From Senegalia massiliensis (GTDB lineage: Bacteria; Bacillota; Clostridia; Tissierellales; SIT17), in contig NZ_LR130786.1 of the NCBI RefSeq assembly GCF_900626135.1, positions 759,767 to 823,766 of the forward strand: 64,000 bases of DNA, in the 5' to 3' direction. The notes beneath the pieces are model-generated. The model was given only the letters and a program-made list of their open reading frames with translations, had not been told where the DNA came from and did not search any database. The translations under genes and the position numbers were made by a program. This document shows positions 25,755-34,659 of this stretch, in pieces (the first letter of the stretch is position 1; every line of letters begins with the position of its first letter).

Positions 25755-26267
25755 TTACACCTCCTGCATTAATTTTCTAAGTTCTTTTAACCCTCTATAT
25801 ATTCTAGATTTTACAGTACCTATAGGAACATCTAATATTTCACTTATTTCTTCTTGAGTGTATTCTGAAATATATTTAAGAACTATAACTTCTTTAAATT
25901 TATCTTGTAATTTATTAATTTCTTCATAAAGATTATAATTATCTTCATGATATTTCTCATAACTTATTTTTTCCTTTAAGATTTCTTTTTTTCTCTTTCT
26001 AAGTTTCATTTTACATTCATTTATAAGGATTCTTATAAACCAAGTTTCAAAGTATTTTTTCTTATGTAACTTTTTTATATTTTCGTATACTTTTATTATT
26101 GTATCTTGAAATACATCTTCTACATCTTCATGATTATATAAATAAGACCAAGCAATTTTATATAATTTCTCTTTTCTATTTTCTATCCATTCATTTAAAA
26201 CTACCAATTTACCTTTTTTTATGTTTTTTATTAACACTTTAATTTCTAACTCATTGATATCAATCAC
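25755..26267 (-). CDS. ECF-type RNA polymerase sigma factor
   Basis: A 170-residue group 4 sigma factor. Region 2 contains YKIAWSYLYNHEDVEDVFQDTIIKVY (about 36-61) and region 4 contains KFKEVIVLKYISEYTQEEIS then GTVKSRIYRGLKEL (about 118-160). It is paired with the zinc-finger anti-sigma gene downstream. The start is uncertain: the GTG at 26267 lies in a GAGGTG ribosome-like sequence and no better in-frame start is nearby. The regulon is unknown. Confidence 0.9.
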   Translation of the reverse strand: MIDINELEIKVLIKNIKKGKLVVLNEWIENRKEKLYKIAWSYLYNHEDVEDVFQDTIIKVYENIKKLHKKKYFETWFIRILINECKMKLRKRKKEILKEKISYEKYHEDNYNLYEEINKLQDKFKEVIVLKYISEYTQEEISEILDVPIGTVKSRIYRGLKELRKLMQEV

Positions 26268-26312
26268 CTCTTTCTGTATCTCTTTTCTTTATAATTAGAT
26301 GTACTTATAGTC

Positions 26313-26351
26313 AAAAAAGTTCCGTTAAAATAAATTAACGGAACTTTTTTA
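26313..26351 (-). terminator. terminator after the 95-residue membrane protein gene
   Basis: AAAAAAGTTCCGTTAA pairs with TTAACGGAACTTTTTT across a short AT loop. Confidence 0.85.
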
Positions 26352-26636
26352 TTCTTTATCTTTTATAAATATTTCTAATCCTCCAAATTTTGAAGAGAAA
26401 GCGTTATATAAAACTCCACCTATAGCCATTGTAACACCATATATTATTACAACTGCTATAGGCATAGCAAGATATAGCATTCCAAAAACAATAGCTGCTC
26501 TTTCTCCTGAAATTAAACCTACAATAAAAGCCAATACCCCTACTATAATCATTAAAGCTATTGGTATAATTGAAAAATATAATGTAACTTTAACCAAACT
26601 CGAAATCCCTAATTCTCTTATTTCTACCTTTTTCAC
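26349..26636 (-). CDS. two-helix membrane protein, DUF3566-like
   Basis: A 95-residue protein: short basic N terminus (MKKVEIRELGISSLVKV), two long hydrophobic helices (about 17-42 and 50-75), then YNAFSSKFGGLEIFIKDK. The order VEI-x-x-L-x-P/S-S-V-x-K then two helices and FG-GLE resembles DUF3566-type membrane proteins. The start is GTG after GGAG. It follows the Met-sulfoxide reductase gene by 21 bases. Function unknown. Confidence 0.65.
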   Translation of the reverse strand: MKKVEIRELGISSLVKVTLYFSIIPIALMIIVGVLAFIVGLISGERAAIVFGMLYLAMPIAVVIIYGVTMAIGGVLYNAFSSKFGGLEIFIKDKE

Positions 26637-26657
26637 AGTTTTATCTCCTTATTTAAT

Positions 26658-27158
26658 TTATTTTATATCTTCCCAACTTACATATTTATTTAATATATCT
26701 ACAAATTCTTCTAAATAATTACCATCTTGTTTATCAAATCTATTAGTTATAGGACTATCTATATCCAATACTCCTATTAACTCTCCTTCATTTATTATAG
26801 GTAATACTATTTCTGAACGTGAAGCTGAATCACATGCAATATGCCCCTCAAACTTGTTTACATCTTCTACTATTTGTACTTGTCTTGTTGCTGCTGCTGT
26901 ACCACAGACCCCTTTACCTATGTCTATATGTGTACATGCAGGCTTTCCCCAAAAAGGTCCTAATACTAATTCACCTTTTTTATATAAATAAAATCCTGCC
27001 CAATTTATATCATCCAATAGCAAACCTAAAAGTGCTGAACTATTAGATAAATTAGCAAGCCAATCTGATTCTTCACAAATAAGACCTGTTAATTTTAAGT
27101 TTAAATATCCATAAAATTTCTTTTTATCTTTTGTATCTATCTTTTTTATTTTTTGCAT
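26658..27158 (-). CDS. msrC: free methionine-R-sulfoxide reductase (GAF-type fRMsr)
   Basis: Reduces free Met-R-sulfoxide, a product of oxidative damage, using thioredoxin-type electrons. The 166-residue GAF-fold protein has the three catalytic/resolving cysteines at C75 (GKPACTHI), C85 (GKGVCGTAA) and C109 (GHIACDSASRSE); the spacing 10 and 24 is the family's. WAGFYLYK and LIGVLDIDSP are further family segments. The thioredoxin-like protein at the right end of this window could in principle serve as reductant, but nothing in the sequence proves it. Confidence 0.92.
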   Translation of the reverse strand: MQKIKKIDTKDKKKFYGYLNLKLTGLICEESDWLANLSNSSALLGLLLDDINWAGFYLYKKGELVLGPFWGKPACTHIDIGKGVCGTAAATRQVQIVEDVNKFEGHIACDSASRSEIVLPIINEGELIGVLDIDSPITNRFDKQDGNYLEEFVDILNKYVSWEDIK

Positions 27159-27223
27159 ATTACCACCCCTTAAATATATTAATATTATTATATAATTTTT
27201 TTAACATATTTTTCAATCAATAC

Positions 27224-27283
27224 TTGACTTTTAAAAGAAATGTAGTTAGAATACTAATAGTAAGAAATCTAACTATTAGTATT
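27224..27283 (+). promoter_or_regulatory. promoter and operator of the second MarR-MATE operon
   Basis: TTGACT (27224-27229), N17, TAGAAT (27247-27252). A perfect inverted repeat with 12-base arms, AATACTAATAGT (27250-27261) and ACTATTAGTATT (27272-27283), overlaps the -10 and start point. This is the expected place for autorepression by the MarR protein encoded 24 bases downstream. Confidence 0.75.
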
Positions 27284-27306
27284 ACTAATTAAATTGAGGT
27301 GAAATT

Positions 27307-27753
27307 TTGAAAGATAAAGAATTAAGTTCTATAAATGAAAATTTATTAGAGTTCACAGCATTATTTCATAGTAAAGTTGGTAAAATATTTAGAACTACTG
27401 ATTATAAAAACTATCATTGTAATAAAAATCAAAATAGAACTATTATGATTTTAGGTAGACATAAATATCTATCTCCTTCTACATTAGGTAAATACTTAGG
27501 TATGAGAAAAGGAAGTTTAACTACTCTTATTGATTCCTTAATAGAAAAAGATTTAGTATCAAGAGAGATAGATTCTAATGATAGAAGAAGATACTTATTA
27601 TCCTTGACTCAAAAAGGGGAAAATTACATGCAATATCAAAAATCTCTATTTGATGATGCGATGAAAGTATTATTTCAAAATTTAAACGAAGAAGAAACTA
27701 AAGAGTTTTCTAAAAGTATAAAGAATATAGTTGAATTAATGACAAAGATGTGA
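27307..27753 (+). CDS. MarR-family transcriptional regulator
   Basis: A 148-residue winged-helix repressor. The DNA-binding part is HKYLSPSTLGKYLGMRKGSL and SREIDSNDRRRYLLSLTQKG (wing), about residues 58-105, between dimerisation helices. It starts with TTG (27307) after GAGGTG. There are few cysteines and no in-frame TGA, in contrast to the MarR gene at 8165. It precedes a MATE gene by 10 bases and probably represses that exporter and itself through the inverted repeat in the promoter. Confidence 0.92.
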   Translation: MKDKELSSINENLLEFTALFHSKVGKIFRTTDYKNYHCNKNQNRTIMILGRHKYLSPSTLGKYLGMRKGSLTTLIDSLIEKDLVSREIDSNDRRRYLLSLTQKGENYMQYQKSLFDDAMKVLFQNLNEEETKEFSKSIKNIVELMTKM

Positions 27754-27763
27754 GGTGTAGTAT

Positions 27764-29143
27764 GTGGATAGACAAAAATTATTAGGTAGTGCCCCAATAG
27801 GAAAGTTATTACTTAAATTTTCTATACCAGCTATAGTTGGTATGATGGTAAATGCACTATATAATACAATTGATAGAATTTATGTGGGACGTAAAGTTGG
27901 TGAATTAGGTATAGCAGGTATAACTATAGGATTCCCTATAATGCTTATAATAATGGCATTTAGTATGCTTATAGGAATTGGTGCTACTTCCCTAATCTCT
28001 ATAAAGCTTGGTGAAAATAAAAAAGAAGAAGCTGAAAAAATATTAGGTAATGGAATGTTTTTGCTTGTAATAGTAGCTGTTATTATTTCAGCTTTAGGAC
28101 TTATATTTTTAAATCCACTATTAAAATTGTTTGGTGCAAGTAGCTCAGTACTTCCTTATTCTCGTGATTATCTTCAAATAATATTAGCTGGAGCAATTTT
28201 TCAAACTGTAGGATTTGGAATGAATAACTTTATAAGAGCTGAAGGTAATCCTAAAACTGCTATGCTCACTATGTTAATAGGGGCAGCATTAAATATTATT
28301 ATTGACCCTATATTTATATTCGTATTAGATATGGGAATACGTGGTGCAGCTCTTGCAACAATAATATCTCAAGCTGCTTCTGCTATATGGGTATTATCTT
28401 ATTTCTTTGGAGGAAAAAGTTCATTAAATATCCATAGAGATAATTTCAAATTACAATTACCTGTAGTAAAAAATATTGTTGCAATAGGTTCTGCACCATT
28501 TCTAATGCAAATAGCTTCATCTGCTATAAATGCTATACTAAATAACAACCTTCAAACTTATGGTGGAGATACAGCTATTGCTTCATTTGGTATTATAAAT
28601 AGTATTACCATGTTTATACTTATGCCTATATTTGGTATAAATCAAGGTGCTCAACCTATTATCGGATATAATTATGGAGCAAAGCAATTTGATAGAGTAA
28701 AAAAGACTTTAAAACTTGCAGTAATAGGTGCAACTTTCATTACTGTCACAGGATATGTTATAACTAGAGCATTCCCTAAGGAATTAATTTCTTTCTTTGG
28801 TGGAAATAATCAAAACTTAATTGAGATGGCTACAAACGGAATAGAAATATTCCTATTTATGCTACCAATAATAGGTTTCCAAATAGTATGTTCAAACTAC
28901 TTCCAAGCAGTAGGAAAGCCTAAACATGCAATGTTTCTAAGTTTATCAAGACAGGTGGTTTTCTTAATTCCTGCTATAATATTATTACCAAAAGTATTTG
29001 GTTTACAAGGAATTTGGATGGCAGCACCAATATCTGATATACTAGCATCATTAGTTACAGGAATATGGATCACATTAGAAATGAAAAAGCTAAATGAAAA
29101 TACAAACATATCAAGTTTTAAACCTGTTATAGAAGAAAAATAA
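27764..29143 (+). CDS. MATE-family multidrug exporter
   Basis: A 459-residue membrane exporter with about 12 helices. Family segments: LLKFSIPAIVGMMVNALYNTIDRIYVG near the N terminus (first 20 quoted residues are enough to recognise the MepA-like branch), AALNIIIDPIFIFVLD at about 172, and GINQGAQPIIGYNYGAKQ at about 286. The start is GTG at 27764, six bases after GAGGTG. It is co-transcribed with the MarR regulator. The drug or metabolite exported is unknown. Confidence 0.92.
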   Translation: MDRQKLLGSAPIGKLLLKFSIPAIVGMMVNALYNTIDRIYVGRKVGELGIAGITIGFPIMLIIMAFSMLIGIGATSLISIKLGENKKEEAEKILGNGMFLLVIVAVIISALGLIFLNPLLKLFGASSSVLPYSRDYLQIILAGAIFQTVGFGMNNFIRAEGNPKTAMLTMLIGAALNIIIDPIFIFVLDMGIRGAALATIISQAASAIWVLSYFFGGKSSLNIHRDNFKLQLPVVKNIVAIGSAPFLMQIASSAINAILNNNLQTYGGDTAIASFGIINSITMFILMPIFGINQGAQPIIGYNYGAKQFDRVKKTLKLAVIGATFITVTGYVITRAFPKELISFFGGNNQNLIEMATNGIEIFLFMLPIIGFQIVCSNYFQAVGKPKHAMFLSLSRQVVFLIPAIILLPKVFGLQGIWMAAPISDILASLVTGIWITLEMKKLNENTNISSFKPVIEEK

Positions 29144-29152
29144 TATAATTTA

Positions 29153-29192
29153 AAGCCCATATCTTTTGAATTATCAAGTATGGGCTTATTTT
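29153..29192. terminator. terminator between MATE and ABC permease genes
   Basis: AAGCCCATA and TATGGGCTT arms with an AT-rich loop; between converging genes. Confidence 0.75.
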
Positions 29193-29194
29193 AT

Positions 29195-30382
29195 TTAACT
29201 TTTAACTTGATGTCTTCTGAAACTAATATATATAAATATAGTAGATAGTATTCCTAAGATAATCATAATGACTATAGCAGCATAGGGATAGAGTATTGGT
29301 CGTTCAAATATGTTTAGGGTATAAAACCCATTAAATAAATCATATGCTTTCGATACACCCACATAACTCAAGTTCTCTAATGTTTCTATCCAATGTTTTG
29401 AGCCATAACTAGAATAACCCTTTGGATAAGGAAGATATATCTTTATAAGTACAGGCAATATATACACCATTCCTCCTATAAAAAATGGTATAAGTAAAGA
29501 TTTACTTATGGATGACAATGCTAAAACTAATAAGCTAAAGGATAATATACCAACAAAATTAAATAATATCTGAATTAATAAGAATTCAATTGTTGTAAAA
29601 TCATATGGAGAATATGCTATAGGAGAAAAACTCTGTATTGGAATATCCCATACATTATTACCATATAAAATTAAAATAGTTATAAAATTAACTATAAAAA
29701 CTATTATACAAATACATACTATAAAGATAAATGCAGATATTATTTTTGATGTTATAACCTTGCTTTTTCCATTTTTACTGCTAAGAATTAATCTATCCAT
29801 CCTTGTACTATATTCTTCAGTAAATACACTAGATAAACCTAATAAAGAAATAGCACCCAAAGCCAAGAACCCTACACCATCAAAATACCCTAAAATTCCA
29901 CCCCAAAATGACTCATCATATATCTCAGGCTTTGATATATCTTTGAGCATATTATATTCTAATTTAGATTGTTTATGCTTATAGTCATTTAAAACATTGT
30001 TTTCTATACTATTATATAATTCATTTATTCGTTCTTCTTTTCTTTTCTGTATCCCTGCAACCATTGAAACATGTTCATACACTCCATCTAACGCGCGATC
30101 CCTTGTACTTAACACCTCTAAAAAGGATTTTCCATTTCGAGAACCCTCCATAGCTTTCTTCTCAATTTTTTTATGACCTTCTTGAGCTAATTTTAATTTT
30201 TCCTCAGTAAGTTTCCCTTCAAATCTGTTAAATTCTTTTTCTGCAATATTTTTATACTCTTTTTGAGTTTCATAATCATAGAAAGTACCAAATCCATAAA
30301 TCAAAATAAAAAATAATAATCCAATAAGTAAACTTCTCTTACTAATTATCTTATATAACTCAAATTTAACTAAATTTATCAC
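29195..30382 (-). CDS. ABC-2 type transporter permease
   Basis: A 395-residue membrane protein and last gene of a four-gene operon. An N-terminal helix (about 17-35) is followed by a large polar, mostly helical region (to about 155) that should lie outside the membrane, then five further hydrophobic helices. This layout is that of ABC-2 permeases similar to B. subtilis YxlG. It starts with GTG inside the end of the ATPase gene (4-base overlap). The substrate is unknown. Confidence 0.85.
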   Translation of the reverse strand: MINLVKFELYKIISKRSLLIGLLFFILIYGFGTFYDYETQKEYKNIAEKEFNRFEGKLTEEKLKLAQEGHKKIEKKAMEGSRNGKSFLEVLSTRDRALDGVYEHVSMVAGIQKRKEERINELYNSIENNVLNDYKHKQSKLEYNMLKDISKPEIYDESFWGGILGYFDGVGFLALGAISLLGLSSVFTEEYSTRMDRLILSSKNGKSKVITSKIISAFIFIVCICIIVFIVNFITILILYGNNVWDIPIQSFSPIAYSPYDFTTIEFLLIQILFNFVGILSFSLLVLALSSISKSLLIPFFIGGMVYILPVLIKIYLPYPKGYSSYGSKHWIETLENLSYVGVSKAYDLFNGFYTLNIFERPILYPYAAIVIMIILGILSTIFIYISFRRHQVKS

Positions 30383-31248
30383 TCTTCCACCTCCTTATCA
30401 AAATAATATAGATACATATCTTCCAATCGTGGTTCTGCTTCTATAGCCTTTAGAAAAGGCTTTTTATCAGATATTATTCTAAGTTGTACACCATTTTTTC
30501 TAACTACATTACTTATTTTATAATCATTCTTTATATTTCTAAACCTTTCTTCTGTCGTAGTCCCTTTCCATACTTTTCCTTTCATGTTTTCTAATATATT
30601 ATCTGGAGAATCTATCCCCAACAATTTTCCTTCTTTTATTAAAATTACTTCTTTAGCTATATATTCTATATCTGAAACTATATGAGTAGACAATAAAACT
30701 ATCCTATCTTTGGATATTTCTGATATTAAATTTCTGAATCGTATTCTTTCCTTTGGATCAAGACCTGCTGTAGGTTCATCTAATATCAATATTTTAGGAT
30801 CATTGATCAAGGCTTGAGCTATTCCTATTCTCTGCTTCATTCCACCAGAGAATTTTCCAATTTTTCTTTTAGAATGTTCTTTAAGATTAACTAATTCTAA
30901 CAATTCATCAACTTTCTTTAATGCTTTATATTGATCTATGCCCTTTAAAGCTGCTATATACATCATAAATTTATGAGCAGTAAAGCTTTTATAAAATCCA
31001 AAGCTTTGAGGTAGATATCCTAATATATCTCTATAGTCATCCCCCATTGTAGATATATCTCTATCGTTTAATAAAATTCTACCTTTAGTTGGCCTTAATA
31101 GATCTGCCAATACTCTCATTAATGTAGTTTTGCCTGATCCATTAGGTCCTAAAAAGCCATATACTCCTTTATCTAGTTTAACAGTAAACTTTTCTACTGC
31201 AATTTTATCTTTATACTTCATTGTTATATTATCAATAATTAATTTCAA
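30379..31248 (-). CDS. ABC transporter ATP-binding protein
   Basis: A 289-residue ATPase. Walker A is GFLGPNGSGKTTLMR (about 32-46), the Q-loop YLPQSFGFY, the signature KFSGGMKQRIGIAQ, Walker B ILILDEPTAGLDP and the switch His in LLSTHIVSDIEYI. The C-terminal 80 residues are the usual extension of exporter-type ATPases. The start is TTG with GGAGAGAGG upstream, overlapping the previous gene by 17 bases. It energises the permease encoded directly downstream. Confidence 0.95.
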   Translation of the reverse strand: MKLIIDNITMKYKDKIAVEKFTVKLDKGVYGFLGPNGSGKTTLMRVLADLLRPTKGRILLNDRDISTMGDDYRDILGYLPQSFGFYKSFTAHKFMMYIAALKGIDQYKALKKVDELLELVNLKEHSKRKIGKFSGGMKQRIGIAQALINDPKILILDEPTAGLDPKERIRFRNLISEISKDRIVLLSTHIVSDIEYIAKEVILIKEGKLLGIDSPDNILENMKGKVWKGTTTEERFRNIKNDYKISNVVRKNGVQLRIISDKKPFLKAIEAEPRLEDMYLYYFDKEVEE

Positions 31249-32056
31249 ATAATCCTCTCTCCTTATTTATTATATTTTTATCTATAAATATTTTTATCTG
31301 AATTAAACTTATACTAATTCCAAGTATTGATATACCTACATATGCACTTATATTTACTAAAAGAAGCCTCTCTAAAAGTAATGGAGTATTAATAATCATA
31401 ATTACTAAACTTATCCATAATGATACTATTATAGTCATAGTATAGCTGCTCTTAATTTTCATAGCTAGCCATAGGGATATTCCAGAGATAAATGTAAAGG
31501 GAGTGAACCACATTATAGTTAATCTCAAGAAATTAAAATTACTTATAGAATATAATAACAATGTAAAAATTGTGTTTAGAATAATATTATAAAATCCAAT
31601 TATAGTTAATTTGGATAGAAGTATTTCTCCATAGGATATTTTACAGCTCATTTCTATTTCCATCATACCTCTATCTCTACCTTTAAATATTTCTACTATT
31701 CCAAATGTAAAAGGTAAGGGAGATAATGTTATAGTTATAAGATATGGATTCATATTTCGATTAAAATACATCCAAATAACTCCTATGACAAACAATAAAC
31801 TACTTATTACCCAAAAGAATTTATTAATAAATGATATTTCTAACATTCCTTTTCTTATTAAATAATAAAATCTATCTATAAAATGATATTCTTTCTTTTT
31901 ATCCGGTACATATTTTCGTAATTTATTTATAGATTTATCTATCTCTTTCTCACTAGGTAATTCAACAGTATAGCTATTCATCATAGACCACAAATTATCT
32001 AATTCTTCTTCTGTTATATCTTTATATGTTTCAAAATCTTCTTTTTCTCTTTTCAA
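31232..32056 (-). CDS. membrane protein of the sigma-ABC operon
   Basis: A 274-residue protein. The first 75 residues are polar and helical (TYKDITEEELDNLWSMMNSY); the rest has about six hydrophobic helices similar to a permease half. I chose the TTG at 32056, 8 bases after AGGAGG; a GTG at 32065 overlaps that ribosome site. It overlaps the sigma gene by 26 bases. Its position matches YxlC-E in the B. subtilis sigY operon, so its cytoplasmic N terminus may bind the sigma factor, but no zinc finger is visible. Confidence 0.75.
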   Translation of the reverse strand: MKREKEDFETYKDITEEELDNLWSMMNSYTVELPSEKEIDKSINKLRKYVPDKKKEYHFIDRFYYLIRKGMLEISFINKFFWVISSLLFVIGVIWMYFNRNMNPYLITITLSPLPFTFGIVEIFKGRDRGMMEIEMSCKISYGEILLSKLTIIGFYNIILNTIFTLLLYSISNFNFLRLTIMWFTPFTFISGISLWLAMKIKSSYTMTIIVSLWISLVIMIINTPLLLERLLLVNISAYVGISILGISISLIQIKIFIDKNIINKERGLFEINY

Positions 32057-32600
32057 TATCTTCACCTCCTAATAGATTTTTCTTTAATTTACATGTACCT
32101 TGCCTTAACCTTGATTTAACTGTTGATTCTTTGCTCTCTGTTATATCTGCTATTTCTTTTAACTTCATGTCATGATAATACCTTAATATTAGAACATCTT
32201 TTTGATAATCAGGTAGTCTTAAAATTTCTTTTTTAACTAAGTTTCTTTCTATCTTTTTCTTTAATAAATCCCATACTTTATCGTTGTTTTCTGACATCCT
32301 ATCTTCTAGTTGAGTTTCCCTTGTTCTATTCTTAAATGTTTTACTTTTGTAATAATCATTACAATGATTAACAGCTATCTTTAATATCCAATTATTAAAC
32401 TTTCCCCTTCCTTCATATTTATTTATTGATTTCATCATCTTTATAAAGACTTCTTGTGTTAAATCATAGGAAATATGATAGTCCCCAATTTTACGATAAA
32501 TATAAGAAAATATACTTTTATAATATTTCTTTACTAGCACCTCCATTGCAGCTTGAGACCCCTTATTTATTTCCTCAATAAGTTCTTCATCAGTAGGCAT
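32031..32600 (-). CDS. ECF-type sigma factor (SigY-like context)
   Basis: A 189-residue group 4 sigma factor. Region 2: YRKIGDYHISYDLTQEVFIK (about 36-55) and the -10-binding NWILKIAVNHCNDYYK; region 4: LPDYQKDVLILRYYHDMKLK and ITESKESTVKSRLRQGTCKL. It heads an operon with a membrane protein, an ABC ATPase and an ABC-2 permease, all overlapping. That order resembles sigY-yxlCDEFG of B. subtilis, which links a sigma factor to a toxin or drug exporter. Confidence 0.92.
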   Translation of the reverse strand: MPTDEELIEEINKGSQAAMEVLVKKYYKSIFSYIYRKIGDYHISYDLTQEVFIKMMKSINKYEGRGKFNNWILKIAVNHCNDYYKSKTFKNRTRETQLEDRMSENNDKVWDLLKKKIERNLVKKEILRLPDYQKDVLILRYYHDMKLKEIADITESKESTVKSRLRQGTCKLKKNLLGGEDIEKRKRRF

Positions 32601-32739
32601 GATATCACCCCTTTTCTCTTTAAAAACATTTCCATATATAATAACGATATAACTATAAAAAAAGTTTTAAAATTTAATAATTTTTTATAAAAAAATTCCC
32701 AAACTCCTTTAAAAGAAGTCAGGGACTAATATTAAAATT

Positions 32740-33354
32740 TTATTCTTTTATAATATCTACAAAATTCTTTGTCATTCTTGCTGTCATACCCCAAATAACA
32801 TAATCTCTATATCTATAAAAAAATACTGGATAAATTCCTGTTCTCCAATCATAGGCTTTTCCATTATTTATTAAATGATAAGGAAAATCATCTCCTATCT
32901 GGGGTGAGATACCCATATTATATCTTTCAGGTTCGTTTTCTAGAAAAAACTTCAATGGAACAGTAAAAATACTTTCTACTTCAGATTTACTATAATTTAT
33001 ATCTTCAAAATTTATATCCTCTATAATTCCAACATAGGGATATAATGATATATTAAAAGGCATTACTATATAGTCAATAGAGTTTATAATATTTATATTC
33101 TTTCTTTTAATATTTAATTCTTCCATTGTTTCTCTTATTGCTGCATCCTTAAAAGTTTCTCCTTTTTCTACTCTACCACCTGGAAATGATATTTCTCCTG
33201 GTTGAGTATTAAGTTTTTTAGACCTAACTTCATATAATATGTGTAATTCATCTTTTACATATATTAGCGGTACTAATATAGCAAAATCTCTATCTATTCC
33301 TAAAGGTTTGGGGATTCTATTTGCAACTTTATTTATTATTTGATCTAATTTCAT
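32740..33354 (-). CDS. Nudix hydrolase, CoA-pyrophosphatase type
   Basis: A 204-residue Nudix enzyme that probably splits coenzyme A or related nucleoside diphosphates. The Nudix box is GGRVEKGETFKDAAIRETMEELNI (about 69-92; G-x5-E-x7-RE-x2-EE). Directly before it lies LNTQPGEISFPGG, the signature of the CoA-specific subgroup. Length is typical. It is preceded by a 50-residue membrane protein gene 14 bases away. A weak, imperfect terminator follows at 32690-32735. Confidence 0.9.
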   Translation of the reverse strand: MKLDQIINKVANRIPKPLGIDRDFAILVPLIYVKDELHILYEVRSKKLNTQPGEISFPGGRVEKGETFKDAAIRETMEELNIKRKNINIINSIDYIVMPFNISLYPYVGIIEDINFEDINYSKSEVESIFTVPLKFFLENEPERYNMGISPQIGDDFPYHLINNGKAYDWRTGIYPVFFYRYRDYVIWGMTARMTKNFVDIIKE

Positions 33355-33368
33355 AAATTTATCACCTA

Positions 33369-33521
33369 TTATCTAAACATTGGAAATACATATCTTACTA
33401 AAAAGTATAAAAACCCAAAAAATATAATTATATATGCTGCATATTTTATAAAAGTAGATTGAACTTTACTAGAGTCATGCTTTTTTTCAACTTCTTTTTT
33501 CTTGACTTCTTCATCAGCCAT
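33369..33521 (-). CDS. 50-residue single-helix membrane protein
   Basis: A short gene with a clear GGAGG ribosome site 7 bases before ATG. The protein MADEEVKKKEVEKKHDSSKV has a charged cytoplasmic-type N terminus, then a hydrophobic helix (about residues 24-45, IKYAAYIIIFFGFLYFLVRY) and ends PMFR. It lies 14 bases before the Nudix gene and is divergent from the Nqr-like operon. I know no family for it; an accessory role with the membrane complex is only a guess from position. Confidence 0.65.
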   Translation of the reverse strand: MADEEVKKKEVEKKHDSSKVQSTFIKYAAYIIIFFGFLYFLVRYVFPMFR

Positions 33522-33684
33522 AGTAATTCCTCCTTATATAAATGCTATGTTTAATATATACCACTTCTGTTTTATATTAAGCACTTAAGATTCAAAATAT
33601 TGCTAAATTTTTATGTTATTTATTTTATTATAGAAAATATTGGGTATAAAGTATCTAGTCAAATAAATCATGGAGGTGTAAATA

Positions 33685-34659
33685 TTGTCTTTTAGCTTAA
33701 AAAACAATTTCATGCAACAAAAAATGATGCGTAAAGTTATTTATTCCTTAATACCAATAATTTTAGCGTCAATCTATTTTTTTGGATGGAGGTCATTATT
33801 ATTAATGACTTGGATTACAATCTGGGGTTGTGCTACAGAATACATATTTGAAAAGAAATATGGCAAAGGAAAAGTATCTGAAGCTGTAATTGTAACATCT
33901 ATTCTTTTCACATTAACTCTCCCACCTAGTACTCCTTATTGGGTAGGAACCTTAGGAATTATATTTGGTGTAATTTTTGGTAAAGCTGTATTTGGTGGTT
34001 TTGGTAAAAATGTTTTTAATCCTGCATTAGTTGCAAGAGCCTTTGTATATGTATCATTCCCACAACCACTTACTATTGAATGGTCAAATGTATCAAACTC
34101 ATTTTTAGGTGGCTTTACTCGTTATATGACTAGCTCAGTAGATGCTATAGCTACTGCTACACCTATGCTAAATTTTAGAGAAACTGGAGAACTATCTAAC
34201 TACATAGATTTATTCCTAGGGAATGTATCTGGCTCTTTAGGAGAAACAAGTGCACTTTTAATAATACTTGCTGGAATTTATCTAATCTATACAAAAACAG
34301 CCTCATGGCAAACTATGGCAGCCGTAATTTCAGGTTTTGTAGGTTTAAGTTTGATACTAAGACTTATAGGATTTACATCTGTACCAAATCCACTATTTGG
34401 AGTTATGAGCGGTGGGTTATTATTTGGTGCAGTATTTATGGCAACTGATCCTATCTCTTCTGCTAAAACTAAAGAAGGAAAATGGATTTATGGAATTTTA
34501 ATTGGTGCTATCACAGTAATTATAAGAGGATATGCTTTATTTGCAGGAGGTATAATGTTTGCAATACTTATAGGAAATACTTTTGCCCCTATAATTGATG
34601 AAGGAGTAAAATATTATAAAAAGAGTAAAAAAGCTAAGAGAAAGAAGGTTACAGCATGA
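33685..34659 (+). CDS. NqrB/RnfD-family subunit of Na+-pumping oxidoreductase
   Basis: Membrane subunit of 324 residues with about ten helices. It has the FGGFGKNVFNPALVARAFVY block typical of NqrB/RnfD and VDAIATATPML, the region where FMN is bound through a threonine in this family. The start is TTG (33685), six bases after GGAGGTG. RnfD-like in length (NqrB is usually over 400 residues). It is the first gene of a five-gene operon; the stop overlaps the next start (ATGA). A GGGTAT box lies at 33644-33649 without a good -35. Confidence 0.92.
   Translation: MSFSLKNNFMQQKMMRKVIYSLIPIILASIYFFGWRSLLLMTWITIWGCATEYIFEKKYGKGKVSEAVIVTSILFTLTLPPSTPYWVGTLGIIFGVIFGKAVFGGFGKNVFNPALVARAFVYVSFPQPLTIEWSNVSNSFLGGFTRYMTSSVDAIATATPMLNFRETGELSNYIDLFLGNVSGSLGETSALLIILAGIYLIYTKTASWQTMAAVISGFVGLSLILRLIGFTSVPNPLFGVMSGGLLFGAVFMATDPISSAKTKEGKWIYGILIGAITVIIRGYALFAGGIMFAILIGNTFAPIIDEGVKYYKKSKKAKRKKVTA

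Noticed and set aside
33630-33660. SigB-like promoter before the Nqr-like operon
   Set aside because: GGGTAT is present at 33644 but the nearest GTTATT is 21 bases away, too far.
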